Source: Gentiana macrophylla
Lineage: Eukaryota > Streptophyta > Magnoliopsida > Gentianales > Gentianaceae
Assembly (NCBI GenBank): GCA_026214975.1
Contig: JAOBSW010000258.1
Coordinates: 91,817 to 155,816 of the forward strand
Length of the DNA: 64,000 nucleotides
Direction of reading: 5' to 3'
How positions within the stretch are numbered: the first letter of the stretch is position 1; each line of letters begins with the position of its first letter. The position numbers were made by a program, and so were the translations under genes. Shown here piece by piece: positions 13,373-25,269 of the stretch. The notes beneath the pieces were generated by a model that was not told the DNA's origin, did not search any database, and saw nothing but the letters and a program-made list of their open reading frames with translations.

Positions 13373-16277
13373 CAACGAAAGGCAAGTGGATTAATTGTTT
13401 TAGAGCACACCCTTATTTATCTATATCTACAACATTCTCCCACTTGCTCAAAACAAGTGAGACGAATCCTCAAAACTGCACTCTTCAAGCGCATCTTAGT
13501 AATTCACCCTTCCAAGCACGACCGAGTGTGCCGCCAGCAGGTAGGTCAGTGACCCGGCGCATACTCAGAATCCGAATACCATGTGACCTGGTACACTGAT
13601 CAGGTAGGATGTCGGCTTGAGTCAATCTTTGGGATCGAAACGTCGCCTTTCCATCTAATCCGGTGGTACGATATCAATATGCCTTTGATTCAACACCGAG
13701 GACGAAATCGACTTAACGATCATCCTTCATCTGACCTAAAGTCAGAATCAGTGTCATCACTTATATTCTAGTTTGCACCTGAATATACTAGCATATTATT
13801 CCTCATTCTCCCGAAGATACTTGAGGATTCACTAAACATCCCATTTCGTATTCATCCTCAGGTTTAGATAACCATTCCTGAGAGGTAGGGTAGACTACAT
13901 CGTTGAATCTTTGCATAAATGCAAGAATATCTTAACCAGGTGAATGGATGGGATTGCCAATGATCGATTCTTGCGGATTTGAGCGAATCAAATCCTTTAG
14001 AATGAATCCCGATGGCATGTCAGACTTTGACTTCAGATAACACACTCATGTTGTTTCCAACTGTTTCAGTGTTACCATTCACAAACACTAATCTACATAC
14101 TACTTTACTAATATTGATGCCCAGTCTACAAAAGACTTATCAACATTCTGGTCAAGTCCACATATTAAAATATATGACTTTGAAATGACTTAGAGGTTTG
14201 CTTTAATCCCCGAAGGATATAAGCTATGGCAGGCATCCTGCCAAAGGTTCTTCTGAATAAATTAAGATATCGTTAGTCTCGTAAAAAAGTCTTAGGAATC
14301 ACCCCTATTTTCTGCGTTTAACGAATCCATTATTTGTTCTTAGCTAAAACCCTTCGCTCGAATGAATTCAGATTCCGTTGTTCGGCAAGGAAGTCTTCGA
14401 ATCACCCTATTTCTTGCTTTTACGCGAAATCAAGCAAGATCGAGTGGTGAGAGAGATCACGGTCTGGTTAACTCTCTACCTTTTCGGGAATCACCCCTAT
14501 TTTCTCAGCTTTACTGTGAAAAGTTAAACTTTCCTATTCATTCTACTCTTCTTCATGTAGTCCCAATTACTCCCACTGGGCCTGAGGTACTCAGGTGGTT
14601 CTACAAGAGTTTCAACAGAATTGGAGTATCATACTCCATTCACAGGGTTATGGCTTTTAAACCAACCTCTATGATCAGGATCCTACACAGCCCACAAAGG
14701 ACTATAGGTCATCAATCTACCCTACAAACCGTAAGGTCTTGCAATGGGTAATGGACAAACCATACTCCTACTGCGTTCGGGGTGGATTGATATACTGATC
14801 TAGTTTAGTAGTTCTTATTAGTGTTATCACCAACTGCCGGTGTTGGATGTGGACTGAACACATCAGTTAGTAACATCTTGAGTACAAATACTTCAAGATC
14901 TAAGGTTGTTATTTATAGACTCTATCAGACCGAAGTTTGACAAGATACCGTCATTCTCTCGATTTTACTGAGTTTAATAACCAACCTTTACTCAATGCAT
15001 TAAGATATTTCACGCCCGAACGCGTACGCAAAATTTCCGCCCTACCTTCAAGCACTCGGTGCTAAATGCCTTTATTTACGGAAGTGGGGTGAACCGAATT
15101 CACTCTTATCCACAAATGCTTAGGCATTTTTAAGGTGGACTTCTCGGTTTTTCATTACAACGTAAACCGTTATTTTGCAACCAATATCTTAAATGAGTTC
15201 AAAGACGTGATCGTAGCACATCAATAACTATATAAGGCAAATTTATGTTGTATCCCTTAGTGAAAACATTTCACCGGGGAGGCAAAGCCGAGCATCGGTC
15301 CCGAAGACTACGCAACAACCTATTTCTGAGTATGGAATACTCTATCTCTGGTGAAATCAGAGATTTCCTCCAAATATTTTGATAAACTTACCGGAGTCTC
15401 GAATAGTTGTCAAACAAGATGTCACTACTTCAAAAGCTCCCACTAGCTTGTACCTTTCATATGACCCCGTAGATTGTTATGAACAAGCTATGTTACTTCT
15501 TTAAATCTATTACCCTTTCTGATTGAAAGGAAACTTAGTCATTGTTCCTTTGAGACAGTGTTCCTTTGGTGGGAGATAGGAATCACCCTAAGCCGATCTT
15601 GAGATCTTGTCTTTTGGGAATATGCACTAATTAATAGAATAGAAAGAAGCGTTTATCGAAATACGGAAACCATTTGCGTTTGTATGTTTTAAGATGTGTT
15701 ACTAATACCTTTTCAACAATGATTAGTGGTTCTGACTTTATCAAACAAAAGTCCGAGTCTTGGATTTGTGCTACGACTGTTATATTTATCGTCAATAAGA
15801 CAAACAAATTATCCTATTGAAACAGAATACTTTCGTTCCAACGAATCCGAAAACAGAAAATGAATTTTCTGTGATACTCAAGAATTGAATCCGAGATTCA
15901 TTTCCTTGTATCACTCCCACTAGTCTATCTGAAATTACTGTCCGTTGTCTATTTTATTTATCGTTTAATGCAAAGCTACCTAGTTCTTCCTAAGAACTTT
16001 GGCTTTCGAGAAAATTGCTAGGATGCATTGGTCGGTGATCCGAAATCACTTTCCTTATCCTCTAATTTCCAATTTATTAATTTTCCGGTTTAGCCTTAAA
16101 ACTACGTAGTTTAGACGACTAACACGTATAAACGTTCTTTCCCATTCTCGACTTTCCTTAGATGGAAACAGTCTTGAACTAGCAGTTCGTTTGAGTAGTC
16201 ACTACTCTTGAATTGTGGGATGTTTAGTGTTACTTGCTTGGACTATCGATTTTTCTAATCGACAAATCATAAGACCA

Positions 16278-16650
16278 AAGCTCCCACTAGTCTATCGGTT
16301 CCAAATACCGTCTAACTAGCAATACTTTGTATTTATGATTTTTTCAAATATTAGAACATCACCTAGAACTAAGCTCCCACTAGTTTATCAGTTCCAAATA
16401 CTGTCTAACTAGCAATGCTGTGTTCATGATGTTTCAAAGATTATAAAATCTCTAGAACTAAGCTCCCACTAGTTTATCAGTTCCAAATACTGTCTAACTA
16501 GTAACGCTTTATTCTTGTTTTTCCAATGAATGGAAAAACTCTAGTGCAGTCCATTACACATTTCTAATGATTCAGAAAAACAACAAATCATAAGTCTAAA
16601 GCTCCCACTAGTTTATCGGTTCCAAATACCGTCTAACTAGCTATGCCTTA
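16278..16650. repeat. Four-copy imperfect local repeat beginning AAGCTCCCACTAG
   Basis: Copies start at 16278, 16371, 16460 and 16599. Each has a conserved core, AAGCTCCCACTAGTTTATC followed by GGTTCCAAATACCGTCTAAC or a close variant, and then a more variable AT-rich tail. Spacings are 93, 89 and 139 bp. On the element sense strand each copy carries CTAGTGGGAGC, similar to the PPT. Confidence 0.85.
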
Positions 16651-18239
16651 TGTATATGATTTTCCAATTTTTCAATTTAGAAATTTGTCGTGTAATTACA
16701 CTTTTAAAATCACTGAATGAATTTTATATGATAGTCCTATGTCATCTTTTGTAAACTAAGTATGGTCGTCTCTCATTCAACACGAGTGACACCCGTGACA
16801 TACCTATACTATGTCACTTTAGTTTTTAAAAGGCTCAAGAGAAAATCTCTTCAAAAAATTTCTGCATTGTTTGATAATTACAACGTACTTGTTACTTTCC
16901 ACATTTTTAATGAAGTCATATTACTAACAGTTTAGTAACCTAGAGATTAAAGTTGTAAATAAACATGACAGAAAGTTAAATTCAAAAAAATAAATTATCA
17001 CTACTTGATTTTTATTTTAGGAATAATAAACTATAAAATGTTTATCCTACCATTCCAAGGATTTAACCTCGCATAGTACTGTCCGAGAGGGTCGATATCA
17101 GCACTATGACGGTTAAACTGAGACAATCTCTCTCAATGATTAAGCTTCGAGAATCGAACATCTCACGGGAATCAAACATCCCGGACTTTAATCATTGATT
17201 ACCTTCCTTTTCTAGCCTAGATATTTCGAAAATATATATCCATAAAGAGTGTGACCTACTATATCGGATCTCGAGTACGCCCGAGTATGCCTACGAGGGC
17301 GGGCGTGTGACCCGGCGAGTACCGATATCCTATCCTTTCGGAGACCAAGCCTTGAATTTTGATAGCGGTGAACACCATCCGAGGGGGGCGAAATCAAAGC
17401 GGCACGAGGTGTCACCATTCTCTCACGTGCTTGCATCTATAGTAGAGGCCGTGGGGTTATTGCCGCTTTCCCGCTCCCACTCAATATTTTGAAAAAGTGG
17501 TGGGTTTACTAATTACGATTTTGTCCTTGACAATAAGAAACAATAAATCAAAGTACTCCGAATAGGGTCGGTTATGTAGGCAAGCCTACGCCGCCTTATC
17601 CGTTGGAACATATGTGATAGATTCAGGCCAATCCGCAGAGAAGCCCCGTTTAGCCCGAAGGCTTATCGGCTATGCTAAGTCCTATCGAATCATTGTAGAA
17701 CGTACATCACACGTGGGGGAGTCGATTGAGCCGAAGCTTCAGTTGAACTCGCCCAACCATGGTTAGACCATTTCCGAACCCATGTACTAAGATTCTCCGA
17801 TTTCTAAGTTGTCACCCAAAGCGTAATCTCGCTTTTGTTTAAGGTGGGTACACCGAGAAGCCATCACCGAAAAAGCTCAACGATTTATCCAAGTGGGATT
17901 CACGAGAATCCATCACTAAAATCGTAAGCGATTGACATAAACCCGGTCCTCGGTTTTATAATTAGCTACTTATTATTTAAGCGCCACATATTAAATTAAT
18001 AAGCATTCATACTAATTATTCGAGTTATACATGCCTAATTTATTCGAAATAAACTAGCTACATGTGTGCATTGGAGTGGAATCATGAAGATGCAAGTCAT
18101 GGCAATTTTCCGGTTTTAAGCACGTAATCTTGATCAAACACAAAATTATACCGAAAAGTAAACACCGAGATGGATCGTTGGTACCCCCGTATCTATCCTA
18201 TTAAAAAAAAACACAAACCATAACTAGGGTTTACTATTT

Positions 18240-18770
18240 TCTAATCTGCTGCTGCTGCGTATTATCGAAGATCGGAAATCCAAACGAACCTTGATCGTCA
18301 TGAAACTTTATGGATCTATTCTTCACTCCGCCTACTTCAATCTGAACGGTTGGATCTTCGTTTCAATGGTCCAATTTTCTCCAGCAATCCGCCGATCTAA
18401 CTGCTGCATCTGTTTATAACTGCGGCGCAACAGTGTCTTCCTGGGGACGATCGGGCATCGAGACAAATCGATCGACCTTAAATTTTTATTGCTTGTTCAT
18501 AACTCCATGGTAGTCAATCTGAACGGTCGGATCTTCGTTTCAACGGTCCAATCTCTTCCAGAAATTCGACGAACTCACAGCTAGGGTTTTAATGCCTGCT
18601 GTGATTTTCTGTTACAGCAGCAACTTTATAGCAGCGATCGACATCGAGATCGACTCCGATCGTCACGAAATTTTGAGGGCATGTTCTTCAACTTTTATTC
18701 TTCATTCTGACCGGAGGGATTGTCGTTTCAACGGCTCAAACTCCGGGAAAAATAAAAACGGAGCAGCAAT
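18240..18770 (-). repeat. Three degenerate copies of a ~180-bp leader repeat
   Basis: Related segments containing TCAATCTGAACGGTTGGATC or variants occur at 18338, 18514 and, more diverged, at 18701, at spacings of 176 and 187 bp. Each is followed by TTCGTTTCAAyGGTCCAA or a variant. They lie just inside the PBS end, the position of the untranslated leader or packaging region of the element; a packaging role is only inference. Confidence 0.65.
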
Positions 18771-19022
18771 AAAACAGATCTACTTCTAGGAAATTAAAAT
18801 TACAAAATTTCCTATACTCATATAAACGAATTTATATGAGTTTTACAATAGATCTAACGAGTAAGAAACAATACCAACCCCAATCCATCTCTTCAACCAC
18901 AACAATCACAAGCATACAATCATGATTAAATTCGAATTTTACCAAAAAACGAAATAAAACATCTAAAAACATGCTTTTCCACCCAAGATCTAAAATTCAT
19001 ATACTTTGATCGTTAGATCAAA

Positions 19023-19037
19023 GGCTCTCTGCTACCA
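19023..19037 (-). other. Primer binding site, tRNA-iMet type
   Basis: The minus strand reads TGGTAGCAGAGAGCC two bases after the LTR end. It resembles the plant initiator-Met PBS (TGGTATCAGAGC), with one substitution and a small insertion. It fixes the element orientation and identifies the right LTR as the 5' LTR. Confidence 0.8.
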
Positions 19038-19039
19038 CT

Positions 19040-20870
19040 TGTTAGATGTAATATCGTCAGATCAATTATGGATTGACCCGATTACGCAGCGGAAGTATCG
19101 GATCTAGATCTAAACGAAACAAAATACATAAATAAAAGATCTAAACCTACAAGGGTGTTTAGGAATCTACCTTTTTATGGTGCTTAACTCCAAGAACGAT
19201 AGATCTCCAAGAACACGTATTTTGAGAAGCCACAGCCTTCCAACGTGTGTCTCCCAGAGAACACCAGGTGGATGGTGTTTCCCGCCGCCGGACCTCCTTG
19301 ATATGCTACCGGAAAACACCGAAGATTTTTCCAACTCGAACCCTAAGAATAGAGGCCGAAATTTTCAGCCAATTTCTCTTGTGAATAGTGACGTGAATAG
19401 TGTATTTCAAAAGGCTTGGAAGAACTCTCTTTATATAGGAGAGTAAAACTTAACCTCCAAGGATTAAATAATTAAGAGATAATTATTACATTAATCCTTT
19501 TTCCAAATAAAAGATAAATAAAATAATTATCCCAAACAAATTAGGATAAATCATATTATTATCTAATATTTCATGAATTATCATTTAACAAATAAAAGAT
19601 AAATCACACATTAAATAATTATCCAAGAAACCTAATTTCTTAATAATATATTAATGCAAATATAATACCCCAACACTTAGTCAAATAAGTCATGCGCATA
19701 TTTCTATATTTGACCAATTAGGTCAAAAGGTCAACACACCAATTTGGGAAAGTCCATTTAAAATGTCTTTTCCGTGTATTTAATTATTTAGTCCAACTAA
19801 ACAATTAATCCACATATCAATTAAATAGCCCAATCCACTATTTAATTATAATTGAGGTGCAACGACGAGAAACCTATATGCTATATTAGGAGCCACGTCG
19901 GGGACCATGGACCCATATTCAAGTGAGGCTACAATAAATCGAATAAAATTATTCATCAGATGTAATAATTATATCCAACCTATTAATTCGGGATTACACC
20001 ACCATAAACCCGAAAATCGAACTCTATCGAATATAGATAACTTACACTCAATTTATGAGTCGAAAGCGTCCATCGATATAATCATTACATACGGATAAAT
20101 CCTCCATAGGATCGCTCATTTCGATTCGGGATATTTCCGTAAACCCTTCTCAAACATATTATCCTTATTTACCATTAACCCCTAGTGATCAATTAGTTCA
20201 TATTCAATATAATATGAACTCGGCCGATCGATCGGCTTTAGGGTCAACAAATAAAGGAATCTGCTCTCTACTTCCCGAGGGAAGGAATGGATTCCATATT
20301 CGTGATAGCACGCACTACTCACTCATCCAGAATAGAGCCAACGAGAAGTGTTGGACCACATACTTCAAGTGATCCTTACTAACACGCCAAACTCTACCCT
20401 AGTCTAGCAGCGTTAAATGCAGTGATCACCTCAGGATTAAGATTAATCCATATATGATCATCTTGTGATTCGATAAAACTTCTCGACACGGAATTATATC
20501 GAGAACTCAAATCAAATCGGTCCAAATTTCATATGATTATCATCATATATAAATGCCCCCACTAGGTACTCCTATTACCAGCTTGAACGGATAAGACCAT
20601 CACACCTAAAGTGTTCAGGCGCATTAATAGCAAATTAATCATGAGACCCGTATCATTAATAAACGCCACGGACTAAGTTAATTTTAAGTACATCTCACAA
20701 ACTCAATCCTCTTGTGTATAGCCATACACCGAGTTATGTGATTACATAAACGAGGTACTTAGGGTTTTCAATAGTGTCTTAATTATAAGCATACATGCAT
20801 ATAATAAGATGAATTACTAATTCTGTCCTAAAACAATTATATAATTGTCTTTCGGGCACTACACCTTACA
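19040..20870 (-). repeat. Right LTR (5' LTR of the minus-strand element)
   Basis: It begins TGTTAGATGTAATATCG and ends CACTACACCTTACA on the plus strand and aligns to 11529-13360 throughout. Differences fall in short clusters (for example around 19660, 19750, 20235, 20410 and 20580), with long identical stretches between them. Confidence 0.95.
19429..19439 (-). promoter_or_regulatory. Putative TATA box of the 5' LTR promoter
   Basis: CCTATATAAAG on the minus strand, identical to the site in the other LTR. In this LTR transcription would run leftwards through the PBS and interior, as required for genomic RNA of the element. Confidence 0.65.
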
Positions 20871-20875
20871 GTCGG
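20871..20875. repeat. Right target-site duplication GTCGG
   Basis: A direct repeat of 11524-11528, placed immediately after the CA end of the right LTR, where satellite A resumes. Confidence 0.93.
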
Positions 20876-22952
20876 TACTTCGGGGATGTCGTTGGATTTG
20901 TGCATGACCCCATTCGGTGGTTCGATGGACCCGTGCTAGTATTTTGGCCATAACCTTCGGCTCCCGTGTCCGTTCCACGTGTAGTTCACCATTCTGGAAA
21001 GCACTTTCCGATGCCAACGGCGTAGTACACTTCTCGGGGATTTTCCATGTTTCGTCGGTATCTCGGGGATGTCGTTGTATTTTTTATGACCCCATTCGGT
21101 GGTTCGGTGGACCCGTGTTAGTATTTTGGCCATAACCTTTGGCTCCCCTGTCCGTTCCACGTGCAGTTCACCATTCAGGAAAGCCATTTCCGATGCCAAC
21201 GGCGTGGTGCACTTCTCGGGGATTTTCTGTGGTTCGTCGGTACCTCGGGGATGTCATTGGATTTGTGCATGACCCCATTTGGTGGTTCGGTGGACCCGTG
21301 CTAGTATTTTGGCCATAACCTTCGGCTCCCGTGTCCGTCCCACGTGCAGTTCACCATTCTGGAAAGCCCTTTCCGATGCCAACGGCGTGGTGCACTTCTC
21401 GGGATTTTTTCTGTGGTTCGCCGGTACCTCGGGGATGTCATTGATTTGTGCATGACCCCATTCGGTGGTTTGGTGGACCCGTGCTAGTATTTTGGCCATA
21501 ACCTTCGGCTCCCGTTTCCGTTCTAGGTGGAGTTCACCATTCTGAAAAGCCCTTTCCGATGCCAACGGCGTGGTGCACTTCTCGTGGATTCTCTGTGGTT
21601 TATCGGTACCTCGGGGATGTCGTTGGATTTGTGCATGACACCATTCGGTGGTTCGGTGGACCCGTGCTTGTATTTTGGCCACCTTCGGCTCCCGTGTCCG
21701 TTCCACGTGCAGTTCACAATTCTGGAAAGCCCTTTCCGATGCCAACGGCGTGGTGCACTTCTCGGGGATTTTCTGTGGTTTTTCGGTACCTCAAGGATGT
21801 CGTTGGATTTGTGTATGACCCCATTCGGTGGTTCGGTTGACCCAAGCTAGTATTTTGGCCATAACCTTCGGCTCCCGTGTCCGTTCCACGTGCAGTTCAC
21901 CATTCTGGAAAGCCCTTTCCGATGCCAACGGCATGGTGCACTTCTTGGGGATTTTCTATGGTTCGTCGGTACCTCAGGGATGTCGTTAGATTTTTGCATG
22001 ACCCTATTCGGTGGTTCGATGGACCCGTGCTAGTATTTTCGCCATAACCTTCGGCTCCCGTGTCCGCTCCACGTGCAGTTCACCATTCTGGAAAGCCCTT
22101 TCCGATACCAACGGTGTGGTGCACTTCTCGGGGATTTTCTATGGTTTGTCGGTACCTCCGGGATGTCGTTGGATTTGTGCATGACCCCATTCGGTGGTTC
22201 GGTGGACCCGTGCTTGTATTTTGGCCCATAACCTTCGGCTCCCGTGTCCGTTCCACGTGATGTTCACCATTCTGGAAATCCCTTTCCGATGCCAGCGGTG
22301 TGGTGCACTTCTTAGGGATTTTTTGTGGTTCGTCGGTACCTCGGGGATGTCGTTGGATTTGTGCATGACCCCATTCGGTGGTTCGGTGGACCCGTGCTAG
22401 GTTTTTGGCCATAACCTTCGGCTCCCGTGTCCGTTCCACGTCGCGATTTACCATTCCGTAAATCCTTTCCGATGCCAACGGCGTGGTGCACTTCTCGAAG
22501 ATTTTCGTGGTTCGCCGGTACCTCGGGATGTCGTTGGATTTGTGCATGACCCCATTCGGTGGATCGATGGACCCGTGCTAGTATTTTGGCCATAACCTTC
22601 AACTCCCGTGTCCGTTCCTCGTGCAGTTCACCATTCTGGAAATCCTTTTCCGATGCCAACGGCGTGGTGCACTTCTCGGGATTTTTCGTGGTTCGACGGT
22701 ACTCGGGATGTCGTTGATTTGTGCATGACCCTATTCGGTGGTTCGTGGACCCGTGCTAGTATTTTGGCCATAACCTTCGCTCCCGAATCCGTTCCACGTC
22801 TGATTCACCATTCTGGAAAGCCTTTTCCGATGCCAACGGCGTGGTGCACTTCTCGGGGATTTTCTGTGGTTCATCGGTACATCGGGGATGTCGTTGGATT
22901 TGTGCATGACCCTATTCGGTGGTTCGGTGGACCCGTGCTAGTATTTTGGCCA
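20871..22952. repeat. Satellite A, right block
   Basis: The same 183-bp satellite continues for about 11 monomers. Units from about 20880 to 22300 are cleaner than most of the left block: most keep CGGTGGTTCGGTGG, TTCTGGAAAG and GTGCAGTTCACC intact. The array stops within a monomer at TATTTTGGCCA, where the truncated Copia element begins. Confidence 0.97.
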
Positions 22953-24699
22953 AGCCTGGACGCATTCTGTCAAAAATTCTCAAACTCCAATCTTTCAAAT
23001 CAAATTGCAAAGATGATTAAAAAGAATCGAGGTTTGGAAAATTTGATTGATACAAAGGTCACTACCTTGAGTGCAGAAGGCATCAGAGATTTCTACAAGA
23101 ATGCAGAGATCATCAACAATGGAAGAAGCTTCAAAACTACTGTTCAAAATAAAAGCTTTACCATTGATGAACAATTGCTCTCACTGGTGTTCCGACTAGA
23201 TATATTTGGAGGCTCGTCATCCTTCACCTTCGGGAAAGAAGAAAAAGAGAAGATTTGGAACATCACTGCAATCAATAAGAAGGAGAAGAATTACAGTGGC
23301 TCTATCTATCAGCAGGAAGGAGAGTTTGCATTCTTGACAATTCTTCTGACCAAAAATGTCATTGGTCATGCTCGAAATTTCTACACTCTCTCAACAGACA
23401 AAATGAAAATGATTTATGCTATTTGGTTTGAGGAGAGATTTGATTGGAACAAATTTATACTCAATCAGTTGATTAAACAGATTTCTGATGAGAAGCAGAG
23501 AATCAAAGAAAGTAAAGAAGCTGCTGGAGAATCATTCTTACTAAAAAAGGGTTTTACCTATCTAGTGCAAAGGATACTGGATCATTTCTCCATTCCTAAA
23601 TCCACACCAACCGTAGTGAAACAGAAGTCAGTGTCCACTGGGACAAAGAAAAGGAAAGTCATCAAGGAAGAAAGTGAAGTCTCTGACTCCAGTTCAAGCG
23701 AGATCATAAAACTGGATGAAAGAACTTTATGAAGGAAGAAGAGGTTGTGGAACAAGTTTCATTCAAAGGAATCTGAAACTAAGAATGTGATCCAGATTGA
23801 GGATGATACTGAAGAGAGTGAAGAAACTGAAGGAGATGATGAAGATGAAACTGAAGAAACTGGAACTGAAGGAAGTAGTGAAGAAACTGAAGAAGAAGAA
23901 GGTCTTTGAGGATCAAGAAAGTGATTTTCCAACTAGGATGTTTGAAGATTACACTGAAGAGAAAAGAGAAGCTATAGAGGTCGCTGAATTCTGTGAAGCT
24001 GAGTATGAAAAACAACTGACAATTCCTGACACTCATTTTTACTATCCTGAAATCAGCCCTCCATCACAAGCTCATAATGTATCTACAAGCAAATCAGCAA
24101 ATGAAGAATTTCTGGCCCAAGAAACTGAAGCTGAGAAACTGAAAAATCTGAAAGATTTCATTGAATGCCTGTTACAGAATCTACAGGAAAAGATTTTCAA
24201 CCTACATGACTTCATTGGAAGGACACATTACTCAGGCCTATTTGAATATTCAAACATCATCACTCTAAGTACGTTATTTGAAGATTGCTATCGCTTATCT
24301 TCAAACAAGGGGGAAGATAAAGCTGTAGGTGATGATGATACTGAAGAAAAGGCTGAAGAGGCCTATGCCAGACAACTGATTGAAGAACAAGATAGACAAG
24401 TAGATGCTGATCTACTATCTATTCAAATTGATGAAGAAGCAGTTGACAGCATGTTTGAAGAACTGATTGCAGAAGGAGATTTTAAAGATACAAGAACTAA
24501 AGATGATGAAGATAACGCAGTTAAAGCAGTGTTGAGCATCAGAAAGAAGATTGTAATATGCATCAGATCCCTTGAAAAGTTGGCAAATAAGGAGACACAA
24601 ACCAAGGGGGAAGCTAAATTGGAACCAGAAAGAAAAGCTGAAAAGACTAAAGGAAAGGAATCTAGTCTTATTTCAATAGAAGAAGAGAAGGTGATGTGA
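22953..24699 (+). pseudogene. Broken extra ORF (env-position ORF) of the truncated Copia element
   Basis: The first part, 22953-23732, encodes 259 residues in a frame that runs open out of satellite A, so its true start is lost. It is a mixed alpha-type protein (LSLVFRLDIFGG, EGEFAFLTILLTKNVIGHAR, MIYAIWFEERFDW) followed by a basic TKKRKV motif encoded at 23643-23660, which fits a monopartite nuclear localisation signal. An acidic Glu/Thr/Ser tail follows. The frame is then broken: a stop at 23730, an acidic stretch in the same frame to about 23911, and continuation from about 23905 in another frame (VFEDQESDFPTRMFEDYTEE...) to 24699 with a coiled-coil-like, Glu/Lys-rich C-terminus. The style resembles fast-evolving proteins seen downstream of pol in SIRE-like elements and the putative plant transposon protein family. 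That match is from memory and unproven. Some frameshifts could be sequencing errors. The apparent start at 22608 lies in satellite and is not real. Confidence 0.7.
23646..23660 (+). other. Basic NLS-like motif KKRKV in the extra ORF
   Basis: Codons from 23640 read GTKKRKVIKEE, a match to the monopartite K-K/R-x-K/R nuclear localisation pattern. It sits just before the acidic low-complexity region. The motif is seen directly; its function is inferred. Confidence 0.5.
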
Positions 24700-25041
24700 A
24701 GAAGTCAAAGAAATCTTAGCAAAATCCAAAGTCGGGCAACAATGAAGAAGCAAATCAATTGCTAAATGATTATCCGGAGATCAAGCCTCAAAGTTGGAGA
24801 AACAGAAGAAGAAGGAAAAGCAAGAAGACTCCTGGAAACTAAGAGGAGTATCTTTGTTGGTGAAAAATTATTGACTTTGGAAAAAGAGGTGTAATTTATT
24901 CGGCTTATAACTCAAGATGGGCGCGTTTGTATTTCACGTAATAAACTTATTTGTTCTAGTTTGCTTTCTTAATTTGTTTTGTTATAATTTCTTGCATTAT
25001 TCTTTCATTATTGCTTTTAGGGAGGGTTATGATACATCATC
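24700..25041 (+). other. Untranslated tail between extra ORF and PPT
   Basis: About 340 bp without a frame of note. It is A-rich at first, then T-rich (from about 24945), and ends in GGGAGGGTTATGATACATC before the PPT. I see no gene here. Confidence 0.6.
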
Positions 25042-25055
25042 AAAAAGGGGGAAAT
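25042..25055 (+). other. Polypurine tract of the truncated Copia element
   Basis: AAAAAGGGGGAAAT lies immediately upstream of the TGTTGG start of the LTR, the expected position of the plus-strand primer. Confidence 0.88.
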
Positions 25056-25269
25056 TGTTGGAAATATTATTTTTGTTTTGATGATGATTCGTCACGGAAT
25101 TAGTCAAATCACTTACAACCCATGATGATGAAGTCGTAACTAACTGTTATAGTGCATAATAAAAGAAGAAGCAAGAAATGGTCTAGAGATAAATGTATAA
25201 ATTCTATCTAAAGTCTGAACTTTGTATAGGTTGTTTCAGACAAGCATTGTAATAGAATAGGAACTAGGC

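Larger units (their letters stand above)
13361..19039 (-). other. Non-coding interior of the minus-strand LTR element
   Basis: This 5,679-bp stretch separates the two LTRs. Both strands are densely interrupted by stops, and the longest open frame (129 codons, 14362-14751) resembles no retroelement protein I know. Visible structures are repeated CTCCCACT motifs over its left half, a four-copy local repeat at 16278-16650, and a three-copy local repeat in the leader region near the PBS. The pol region has apparently been replaced or lost entirely rather than merely mutated, as no pol motif survives in any frame. Confidence 0.8.
11529..20870 (-). mobile_element. Complete non-autonomous LTR retrotransposon, Copia-like, inserted in satellite A
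   Basis: A 9,342-bp element bounded by near-identical LTRs of 1,832 and 1,831 bp with TG..CA ends and a 5-bp TSD. The PBS lies next to the right LTR and the PPT next to the left LTR, so the element reads on the minus strand. Its 5' LTR is 19040-20870 and its 3' LTR is 11529-13360. The interior of about 5.7 kb has no frame longer than 129 codons on either strand and no visible gag, protease, integrase or reverse transcriptase motif. It must therefore have been mobilised by an autonomous partner. Copia affiliation is inferred from the PPT style (AAGTGGGAGAT) and LTR length, and resembles the SIRE/Angela type. LTR similarity implies a recent insertion; many of the LTR differences are clustered small indels of doubtful reality. 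Confidence 0.9.

Noticed and set aside
14362..14751. 129-codon frame in the interior of the minus-strand LTR element
   Set aside because: It lies on the strand opposite to the element, has no recognisable domain and sits in AT-rich non-coding sequence. It is likely chance.
13361..19039. Hidden host gene or tRNA gene in the 5.7-kb interior
   Set aside because: I found no clover-leaf-like tRNA sequence, no long frame and no exon-like series of splice sites by eye. PBS and PPT place the region inside an LTR element.
23779..24036. 85-codon minus-strand frame rich in Phe/Leu
   Set aside because: It is the antisense shadow of the Glu/Lys-rich stretch of the Copia extra ORF.
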